Below, piece after piece: positions 6,640 to 12,745 of a DNA stretch of 15,314 nucleotides. The stretch comes from an uncultured Eubacteriales bacterium (GTDB lineage Bacteria > Bacillota_I > Bacilli_A > RF39 > UBA660), in the NCBI GenBank assembly GCA_900321645.1, contig ONWZ01000070.1, forward strand, positions 1-15,314. The letters are read 5' to 3'. Each line of letters opens with the position of its first letter. The stretch's first letter is position 1. The notes under the pieces were generated by a model, which saw nothing but the letters and a program-made list of their open reading frames with translations, had not been told where the DNA came from and ran no database searches. Both the position numbers and the translations under genes were made by a program.

Positions 6640-8910
6640 TTAACAGTTAATACCTCGTACTTTTAATTCTTGTACTTCATCGTCATCATCATCTTCTTTT
6701 TTAGGCTTCATAATTCTTTTCTTTTCTAAGAATGCCCATAACATATTTGAAACGAAGATAGATGAATATGTACCAGCAATAAAACCTACGAGTAAGGCAA
6801 TATTAAAGGTAACAATTTCACGTGAACCAAAGAATAAGAGAATAATAACTGGAATAATTGTCGTAATTGTTGTAAGAATAGTTCTTGTTAAAGTACGACG
6901 AATACTAGTATTAACTAATTCATCAATTTCTTTTGGATCAATAATACTATTTTTATACTTAGATTTATATGTTTCTCTAATAATATCAAAGGTAACAATT
7001 GTATCGTTGATACTATAACCTATGATGGTTAAAATAGCCGCAATAAAGATTGAATCAATTTGAATCTTAAAGATGCTAAAGAATAAGAATGTAAATAGAA
7101 CATCATGGATTAAAGCAACAATACCACTAATCGCATAGTTAAATCTAAAGCGAACAGCAATATAGATAATAATTCCAATACTAGCAATTAGTAATGACTT
7201 AACGGCATTTTTAACTAATTCTTGTTTTACTACTTTACTTACAACGTAGATATCACTGTTGAGATTATGTTCATCTTTTAAAGTACTTGTCAAATTAGTA
7301 ATTGATTCTTTTTCTAATACTTCACTAATGATTATAGTTAATTCTTTATCACTGATACTAGTCTTTTCAATATTGTAATTATTATCTTTTAGAAGATTAG
7401 TTACAACTGTTTCGGTATTACTTTTAGGACTAGCAATGGTAATACTAGTACCACCACTAAAGTCAACTCCGTAATTAGCACCAGTTGTTAAGAAGATAAT
7501 AACTCCTACGACTAGTAAGACTAAGGTAACACCAATGAATTTCATTCTATGTTTAACAATATTTAATTTTTCAAATGGAATATGAATATTTTTATCTTTC
7601 TTTATTTTGTCTTTATTAATACCAATAAACAAGCCTAATTTATCATCAAAGATATGTGTTTTAACAAATAATTTTAAAATAAACTTAACTAGGTATACCA
7701 TGATAATAATCGTTGTAATAATCGTGATAATTAACATCGTAGCAAAGCCTTTGACAGAACTTTCACCTAGAATAAACATAATGATGGCGGCAATAATGGT
7801 CGTTACATTAGCATCGATGATACTAGTAAAACTACTTTTATTACCTAAATCATATGCTTCAGACAAGCTTTTACCAATCAGTAAATGTTCTTTTACTCTT
7901 TCAAAACAAATAACATTTGCATCGACGGCCATACCAATACCTAGAAGCATGGCGGCAATACCTGGAAGGGTTAAGACGCCATCGATTAGATAAAATATAC
8001 CAAAGGTCATAAAGGTATATAAAACTAAGCCAAATGAGGCAATAAAGCCAGAGAAGCGATAAAAAGTAATCATTAAAATAATGACGCAAATTATACCAAT
8101 AACACCAGCGGTTAAAGTTTTAGTTAATGAGTTAGCTCCAAAGGCAGCTTCAACTGTTCTTGATGATATTTCATTTAATTTAGTTGGTAGAGCTCCGGAA
8201 TTAATAAGTTCTACTAATGAAGTTACTTCTTCTTTGGTAAAACTTCCTTGAATAATAACATCGCTAGCAAAAGCACGTTCTACCAAAGCGGCTGATAAGC
8301 AATGAGATGAACTTGTTCCACAACCACCACGACCGTTTTCAGCTTTTCTTTGTTCGTTACGATATGAATCAGTTGTTTCATCGTAATCCAACCAAATAAC
8401 CATAACATTATTAGTCATATTTTTAACTTTCTTAGTGGCTTCATAGAATGCATCGGTATCTTTTATTTTTAAACTAACCGCGGGACGATTATATTCGTCT
8501 TGTCCTACTCTTGCCTCACCACCTAAAACATCACTTGTCAAAAGCAAATTATCGTTAGCATCTCTAAATGATAAGACCGCTGTTGAAGAAATAGTATTTC
8601 TCGCATCATTAGCATTTTTAATACCAGCTAATTTAATGCGAATACGGTTATCTCCTTCAATGGTAATTTCTGGTTCGGATACCCCTAAGACATCTATTCT
8701 TTTTAAAATAGCTTTATATGTTGAATACAACATATCATTAGTTAATTCATCTTCGCTATTCAATGGTTCTACTTCATATAATACCTCGAAGCCACCCTGT
8801 AAATCTAATCCAAAATTAATTTTATTAATTAACGGACTAATAAAATAGCAACAGATAAATGTAATAATTAGAACAATGATTGTTCCAATGATAAAGTTTT
8901 TCTTTTTCAT
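6640..8910 (-). CDS. secDF: Protein translocase subunits SecD and SecF, fused
   Basis: This 756-residue membrane protein uses the proton gradient to help SecYEG pull exported proteins across the membrane. The SecD half starts with a helix (6-28), then GLDLQGG (34-40), the large extracytoplasmic P1 region (about 41-260) and TM4 with GIGMAVDANVICFERVKE (324-341), which includes the conserved proton-relay Asp. The SecF half has a helix (456-476), GVDFSGG (481-487), the P4 region and GYSINDTIVTFD (631-642). A basic then acidic cytoplasmic tail ends it (KPKKEDDDDDE, 735-745). SecD-SecF fusion is usual in Bacilli. The start ATG 8910 overlaps the comN stop by one base (TAATG) and has AAAGGAGC inside the comN end. 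The P1 region carries an unusual Gly/Cys patch (193-204, GRGGCG...C) with C197 and C204. Confidence 0.97.
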   Translation of the reverse strand: MKKKNFIIGTIIVLIITFICCYFISPLINKINFGLDLQGGFEVLYEVEPLNSEDELTNDMLYSTYKAILKRIDVLGVSEPEITIEGDNRIRIKLAGIKNANDARNTISSTAVLSFRDANDNLLLTSDVLGGEARVGQDEYNRPAVSLKIKDTDAFYEATKKVKNMTNNVMVIWLDYDETTDSYRNEQRKAENGRGGCGTSSSHCLSAALVERAFASDVIIQGSFTKEEVTSLVELINSGALPTKLNEISSRTVEAAFGANSLTKTLTAGVIGIICVIILMITFYRFSGFIASFGLVLYTFMTFGIFYLIDGVLTLPGIAAMLLGIGMAVDANVICFERVKEHLLIGKSLSEAYDLGNKSSFTSIIDANVTTIIAAIIMFILGESSVKGFATMLIITIITTIIIMVYLVKFILKLFVKTHIFDDKLGLFIGINKDKIKKDKNIHIPFEKLNIVKHRMKFIGVTLVLLVVGVIIFLTTGANYGVDFSGGTSITIASPKSNTETVVTNLLKDNNYNIEKTSISDKELTIIISEVLEKESITNLTSTLKDEHNLNSDIYVVSKVVKQELVKNAVKSLLIASIGIIIYIAVRFRFNYAISGIVALIHDVLFTFLFFSIFKIQIDSIFIAAILTIIGYSINDTIVTFDIIRETYKSKYKNSIIDPKEIDELVNTSIRRTLTRTILTTITTIIPVIILLFFGSREIVTFNIALLVGFIAGTYSSIFVSNMLWAFLEKKRIMKPKKEDDDDDEVQELKVRGINC

Positions 8911-9131
8911 TATTTTGCTCCTTTTATGTTACTTGTATCTAATGTGATGATATCATTAACCATTTCTGATATTGTAAGATTATGACTTCTACGCCATTTA
9001 TTGATGGTCAAATATTTCCAAATGTCTTCATCGGTTACATCATTATAATCATTTATTGATAACAAACGATGCTTGACATTGAAAACAGGGATTAATGCCA
9101 AATATAATTCTAATTGACTATTATATTCCAT
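8910..9131 (-). CDS. comN: ComN-like post-transcriptional regulator
   Basis: This 73-residue cytoplasmic protein matches the small ComN family (Pfam post-transcriptional regulator). The diagnostic block is DVTDEDIWKYLTINKW (31-46), then MVNDIITLD (57-65). In B. subtilis ComN affects the comE (DNA uptake) mRNA and interacts with DivIVA. Whether that role applies here cannot be read from the window. It is the first gene of the comN-secDF-rel-dtd operon, and comN next to secDF is conserved in Bacilli, which supports the call. Start ATG 9131 lies behind AAAGGCGTGATATT. It is shorter than the B. subtilis protein (about 98 residues by recall), lacking its C-terminal tail. Confidence 0.85.
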   Translation of the reverse strand: MEYNSQLELYLALIPVFNVKHRLLSINDYNDVTDEDIWKYLTINKWRRSHNLTISEMVNDIITLDTSNIKGAK

Positions 9132-9150
9132 AATATCACGCCTTTATTTA

Positions 9151-9180
9151 ATTATATAACAAATAACATAGTTTTTACAA
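9151..9180 (-). promoter_or_regulatory. Candidate promoter of the comN-secDF-rel-dtd operon
   Basis: On the minus strand, TTGTAA (9180-9175, four of six matches) is followed at 18 bases by a perfect TATAAT (9156-9151), about 20 bases upstream of the comN start. It is arranged back to back with the RNHCP gene promoter, eight bases between -35 boxes. Confidence 0.6.
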
Positions 9181-9188
9181 GGTTATAT

Positions 9189-9217
9189 TTGTAATATAAT
9201 GATTTTTATTATATACT
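9189..9217 (+). promoter_or_regulatory. Candidate promoter of the RNHCP gene
   Basis: TTGTAA (9189-9194) and TATACT (9212-9217, five of six matches) are separated by 17 bases. The AGGTGAC ribosome site (9224-9230) follows at once, giving a very short leader. Confidence 0.6.
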
Positions 9218-9232
9218 TATTTTAGGTGACGT

Positions 9233-9538
9233 ATGAAAAAGTTTAATATGATGGATGAACCATTTAAATGTGAAAATTGTGGATATGAAGTTAAGGCATT
9301 AAATTATACTGCTAGAGATCACTGCCCTAATTGTCTCTATTCAAAACATGTTGACATTATGCCCGGAGATAGGCAAAATACTTGTCAAGGTTTAATGAAG
9401 CCAATGGGTATTGAAAAATATAAAAACACTTATAAAATAATTTATAGGTGTTCGAAATGTCATCAAATTCATAAAAATATTATGGCTAATGATGATAATT
9501 ATGATTTAATCATTAAACTTTCTGTTAGCGAAATTTAA
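9233..9538 (+). CDS. RNHCP-domain zinc-ribbon protein
   Basis: This is a 101-residue soluble protein with three Cys-x2-Cys pairs: C13-C16, C31-C34 and C73-C76, plus C51. The arrangement FKCENCG, then RDHCPNCLYSKHVD (28-41), then PGDRQNTCQGLM (44-55), then YRCSKCH (71-77) and NDDN (86-89) matches the RNHCP family named for its Arg-Asn-His-Cys-Pro motif. Here the motif reads R-D-H-C-P, with Asp replacing Asn. Zinc binding is expected and the biochemical function of the family is unknown. A strong AGGTGAC site precedes ATG 9233. Its last 14 bases overlap, tail to tail, with the end of the minus-strand gene at 9525-10034, and no terminator separates them. Confidence 0.9.
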   Translation: MKKFNMMDEPFKCENCGYEVKALNYTARDHCPNCLYSKHVDIMPGDRQNTCQGLMKPMGIEKYKNTYKIIYRCSKCHQIHKNIMANDDNYDLIIKLSVSEI

Positions 9539-10034
9539 GATTAGTTAGCATATCGCCAAGCATTGGTAAAACAAAAATAAATGCTAATAATATTAAAGCA
9601 ATGATAATTACCGTTTTCAATTCTTTACTAACTGGAACGGTAACTTTTTTTTGCCCTGTTGCCAATTGAACATTATTGGTAATTTGTTGATCGTTAACAT
9701 ATTTTGGTGGTACATCCATATGATTATATGCACCATTGACATTCATATCGTTTAGATGGTTAGCAGAATCGTTTGCTTGCATCTGCTCTGGCGTAATACT
9801 TATGCCTTGCGTTGGCTCTTCGGCTACACGAGTTGGTGCTGCTTCGACCTGATTATTATTTGGTACATTTACCGTTGATGGAGAAACTGGAGTCGGTTGT
9901 ACCATCATATTATTAACCGGTTGTGGAGAAACCACTTGGTTGTTATTTACTTGACCCATATTATTGTTTACCGGAATACTATTCACTAATGGATTAGGAA
10001 TACTGGCATTATTACTATTTTGATTATTATCCAT
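9525..10034 (-). CDS. Low-complexity Asn/Pro/Gln-rich protein with C-terminal membrane anchor
   Basis: This 169-residue protein is of unrecognised family. Residues 1-75 are a disordered stretch rich in Asn, Pro, Gln, Val and Ser (for example NNNMGQVNNNQVV). Residues 76-130 are more mixed (ITPEQMQAND, MDVPPKYVNDQQI) and may hold a short conserved element. One hydrophobic helix (141-158) lies near the end, with K129, K130, K137 and K140 just before it and only eleven residues after it. By the positive-inside rule the long N-terminal part should be in the cytoplasm, as in a tail-anchored protein. ATG 10034 has a perfect AAGGAGGC site that overlaps the end of the upstream gene (nine bases between genes). 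The two form an operon and share the composition and the QPVNN motif. Confidence 0.75.
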   Translation of the reverse strand: MDNNQNSNNASIPNPLVNSIPVNNNMGQVNNNQVVSPQPVNNMMVQPTPVSPSTVNVPNNNQVEAAPTRVAEEPTQGISITPEQMQANDSANHLNDMNVNGAYNHMDVPPKYVNDQQITNNVQLATGQKKVTVPVSKELKTVIIIALILLAFIFVLPMLGDMLTNLKFR

Positions 10035-10043
10035 AATGCCTCC

Positions 10044-10880
10044 TTACATATTATTGTTATTGTTTTGTTGTGGCCCAAACACGAACCCAACAGGAGTTGG
10101 ATTAACTGGTTGTGGTGGGGTTATGGGATTTGGAACCGTGTTGCCGGATGGATTTGGAATTGGCGTAGGTGTTGGAACTGGTTGTGGCATCGCATTATTC
10201 ATTGGCATATTTACTGGTTGTGCACCCACAAAATTATTCGCTTCAGGCATTGGGGCAGCCATCATTTGGGGCTCTCCAGCAGTTGGTTGCATTATCATTT
10301 GTTCTGGCATTGTTTGAACTGGTGCCATTGGCTCTACCGGCTGTGGCACACCTACCATATTAGGTTGATTCATCATATTTACTTGAGGAGTATTGTTAGG
10401 AACCATAGGTTGAGGTGCTGCAAAATTATTTGCTTCAGGCATTGGTGCAGCCATCATTTGAGTCCCTCCAACAGGTGATTGCATCACTATTTGTTCTGGC
10501 ATTGTTTGAACTGGGGCTATTGGCTCTACTGGCTGCGGCATACCTACCATATTAGGTTGATTATTTACAGGTTGTGGCATTACGCCCATATTATTACCCA
10601 TTGGTTCGACAGGTGCTGCAGGCATTGGATTAATGTTATTTAATTGTATATTTCCTGGAGCCATTTGATTCATACCTGGATTTGGCATTGTTCCCGGTTG
10701 ATAATTAATCTGCCCTCCTACATTAGGATTATATCCTTGGTTAGTATTTACATTTGCGGCAGTCTTTTTGTCACCGCTTTTTTTCTTATCTGCCAAAAAA
10801 CCAATAATAGTTATTATAATTAAAACAATTACTATTATGATATAAATATAATTATCTAGCAAAAAATCTTTAATATTCAT
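10044..10880 (-). CDS. N-terminally anchored Pro/Met/Gln/Asn-rich repeat protein
   Basis: This 278-residue protein is of unrecognised family. Residues 10-29 are one hydrophobic helix, followed by DKKKSGDKK (31-39). The positive-inside rule then places the long tail in the cytoplasm. Residues 45-278 are low complexity, dominated by Pro, Met, Gln, Asn, Val and Ala with almost no charge except Glu. Within it are two copies of a 52-residue unit (107-158 and 171-222), each opening NQPNMVG and holding PVQTMPEQ and QMMAAPMPEANNF. The last 50 residues are Pro-rich (PTPTPIPNP) and end in five Asn and a Met. ATG 10880 follows AGAGGAGATGATT. It sits between ezrA (57 bases upstream) and the tail-anchored partner gene. 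The length is likely to vary between strains because of the repeats. Confidence 0.75.
   Translation of the reverse strand: MNIKDFLLDNYIYIIIVIVLIIITIIGFLADKKKSGDKKTAANVNTNQGYNPNVGGQINYQPGTMPNPGMNQMAPGNIQLNNINPMPAAPVEPMGNNMGVMPQPVNNQPNMVGMPQPVEPIAPVQTMPEQIVMQSPVGGTQMMAAPMPEANNFAAPQPMVPNNTPQVNMMNQPNMVGVPQPVEPMAPVQTMPEQMIMQPTAGEPQMMAAPMPEANNFVGAQPVNMPMNNAMPQPVPTPTPIPNPSGNTVPNPITPPQPVNPTPVGFVFGPQQNNNNNM
10215..10562 (-). repeat. Two imperfect direct copies of a 156-base coding unit
   Basis: Copy one spans 10407-10562 and copy two 10215-10370, offset by 192 bases (64 codons) and both in frame. They encode 52-residue units that are largely identical apart from a variable stretch after PVQTMPEQ and another at the end. 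Silent third-position differences (for example ACTGGTGCC versus ACTGGGGCT) show the duplication is not very recent. Confidence 0.9.
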
Positions 10881-10908
10881 ATAATCATCTCCTCTTTATC
10901 CTACTATA

Positions 10909-10937
10909 ATAATATCATGAAATAATGATATTTGCAA
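10909..10937 (-). promoter_or_regulatory. Candidate promoter of the low-complexity operon, overlapped by a dyad
   Basis: On the minus strand, TTGCAA (10937-10932) is 17 bases from TATTAT (10914-10909), which is preceded by TGA, an extended -10. The spacer and both boxes are covered by a perfect eight-base inverted repeat, AATATCAT at 10911-10918 and ATGATATT at 10925-10932. This could be an operator or, without a U tract, a weak hairpin after ezrA. Confidence 0.5.
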
Positions 10938-12644
10938 TTATTTTTCAATATCAAATTTATTTAAAAAGTTATTGTCAACCATTGAGATTGCTTTAATTGA
11001 AGTATCAATTGATTGTTTATATTTGCCTTTTCTAAACAAATCTTCGGCAACATTTAAATCATCATCAATTTCTTTATATGCTGTGCGATACCTATTTCCA
11101 TAAGTAATTAAATTCTCACAAGTTACAACGCTTTTCACGATATCGTTAGTTTTATTATATATTTTAAAAACTAAATCTCTAGCTGTATCGACCCTAACAT
11201 TTAATACTTTAATGGCAATCGGTTTTTTAGCTAATTCCTTGATTATTTCGCGGATAGCTTCACCAGCCTCTTCTAGTTCAATAAAGTAATTATTAGGAAT
11301 AACTGGTATTTTATATTCTTTTAATTTATTCTTGGAACCCTCTAAAAGATTTTGAATCATTTCTAATTGTTCTTTAGCACGCGATTCGTCATCTTTCATA
11401 CTAGTAATTGATTTTAAATGAAAATCTAAATCATCTTGTAATCTAGTCAAACGATTATTTAAACCATCTAATTCCTCAGTTAGTTTGGAATAAGCAAAGG
11501 TTTTCCCTTTTCCATGTTCAAACAAAACTTTATAATCTTCATTTATTTTTTCTAAATCTTTGTTAATCATGCCAAACTTACCAACTTCTGAATCTGATAA
11601 GTCGTACGTACTTTTAATGTCATCCATTTGAATATAGATATCATAAACAATCTTATTGATACCTTCAAGTTTCTTCTTTAATTTTTTGATATTCTCTCTA
11701 AAAATATCTTTAGCATCCTTTTCTTTATCAAAACTATTAAAGATAGTATTAAAGTATTCTAATATTGTCTTTAATTCAATATCGGCATTTTCAATTTTAA
11801 ACTCTTTTAAATTGTTGATGATACTAGTGATTTTATCATTGATTTCTTTGATGTTATATTCGACATTTAAATAATCTAGTGGATAGCCATCACGTTGCAT
11901 ACGTGAGTAAGCAACTTTCGTTTCCTCTATTTTATTAGGAATCATCATTTTAGCCATTAAAATCAAATCAGGAGTAACATCTAAATAGTTTCTTAATGTA
12001 TTAATTTCATTTTCTAAATCGACGACTAATTTTTCAACTGATACATAATCATTACGATCCATATAAGTTTCAAATTTCTTAAATCCTTTGTCAATCTTAG
12101 TTAATTCATTCTCAATACTTTTTCCTAGTTCAGCATAATCTTTTTTTCGACGCTCATATTTATTTTCACATTCACGATAAATAGCCTTTAATTTAGTAAT
12201 AACGGAACGGTTTCGCTCTTCAGAATTAGTAATGACTTTTATTTCTTCCAATAAAGTATCAGTTTTTTTCTTTAACTCTTCTAAATTTATTTCAATATTA
12301 GCAATCTTTTTTAGAGCGTTTTTATAGTCTTTTCTTTCAACAAGAAAATCAGCTTCGGTTATTAAGTCAGTTAAAGCATCAATTTTTTGAGTTTTAATTT
12401 CATCAATTGTTTCATCCCAATAAGCAAGTTTTTCTTTTAAATCATCGGTTTTAACTAATTCTCTAACTTTTGATAATTCACTTAAAATGGGTACGCCAAT
12501 AAGGCTATTCTTTTCAAGGTCTAATTCTTCGATGGTTCTCTTATAATTCTTTTTCTTTCTAACATTTAAAAGAATTAGGATAACAATCATAGTAATAAAC
12601 AACACAATAAAAACAATTACTGGTAATAGAATCTTACTATTCAT
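10938..12644 (-). CDS. ezrA: Septation ring formation regulator EzrA
   Basis: EzrA is a membrane-anchored coiled-coil protein that limits FtsZ ring assembly to mid-cell and links it to wall synthesis in low-GC Gram-positives. This 568-residue protein matches the family length (about 560). One N-terminal helix (5-27) is followed by RKKKNYKR, which places the rest in the cytoplasm. Family blocks include GVPILSELSKVREL (50-63), YWDETIDEI (75-83), SEERNRSVI (141-149) and RMQRDGYPLDYL (248-259), set within almost continuous Glu/Lys/Leu heptads to the end. ATG 12644 follows AAGGGAGTGATAAC. It is likely monocistronic or co-transcribed with the low-complexity genes downstream, since no clear terminator follows. 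Confidence 0.88.
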   Translation of the reverse strand: MNSKILLPVIVFIVLFITMIVILILLNVRKKKNYKRTIEELDLEKNSLIGVPILSELSKVRELVKTDDLKEKLAYWDETIDEIKTQKIDALTDLITEADFLVERKDYKNALKKIANIEINLEELKKKTDTLLEEIKVITNSEERNRSVITKLKAIYRECENKYERRKKDYAELGKSIENELTKIDKGFKKFETYMDRNDYVSVEKLVVDLENEINTLRNYLDVTPDLILMAKMMIPNKIEETKVAYSRMQRDGYPLDYLNVEYNIKEINDKITSIINNLKEFKIENADIELKTILEYFNTIFNSFDKEKDAKDIFRENIKKLKKKLEGINKIVYDIYIQMDDIKSTYDLSDSEVGKFGMINKDLEKINEDYKVLFEHGKGKTFAYSKLTEELDGLNNRLTRLQDDLDFHLKSITSMKDDESRAKEQLEMIQNLLEGSKNKLKEYKIPVIPNNYFIELEEAGEAIREIIKELAKKPIAIKVLNVRVDTARDLVFKIYNKTNDIVKSVVTCENLITYGNRYRTAYKEIDDDLNVAEDLFRKGKYKQSIDTSIKAISMVDNNFLNKFDIEK

Positions 12645-12676
12645 GTTATCACTCCCTTACATAGTATACATAATAT

Positions 12677-12685
12677 ATTTTATCA
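12677..12685 (-). promoter_or_regulatory. Weak candidate extended -10 for ezrA
   Basis: On the minus strand, TGATAAAAT (12685-12677) is an extended -10 of the TGnTAAAAT form about 33 bases before the ezrA start. No convincing -35 box is seen, and the AT-rich context makes chance matches likely. A TATACT near 12663-12668 is an alternative. Confidence 0.3.
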
Positions 12686-12714
12686 TATTTTTTAATATTT
12701 TAATAGTAGTTTTT

Positions 12715-12745
12715 AAAAGAAAAAGTGTAATATTTTTACACTTTT
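12715..12745 (-). terminator. Rho-independent terminator of the phosphoketolase gene
   Basis: A perfect ten-base-pair stem (12721-12730 with 12736-12745, AAAAGTGTAA paired with TTACACTTTT) has a five-base loop. On the minus strand it continues TCTTTT. The arm overlaps the xfp stop codon (12746-12744). Confidence 0.8.

Noticed and set aside
7607..7993. Open frames on both strands within secDF
   Set aside because: They are out-of-frame shadows of a clearly conserved protein and lack initiation signals.
10020..10478. Long plus-strand open frames opposite the two low-complexity genes, with Trp- and His-rich translations
   Set aside because: They are antisense to Pro/Asn/Gln-rich codons, which yields open Trp/Gly/Leu/His-rich frames. 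They have no ribosome site and an unnatural composition, and the minus-strand genes have strong sites.
10215..10562. Direct repeats as a CRISPR array
   Set aside because: There are only two long copies, they are in frame in a coding region, and unit and spacer lengths do not fit.
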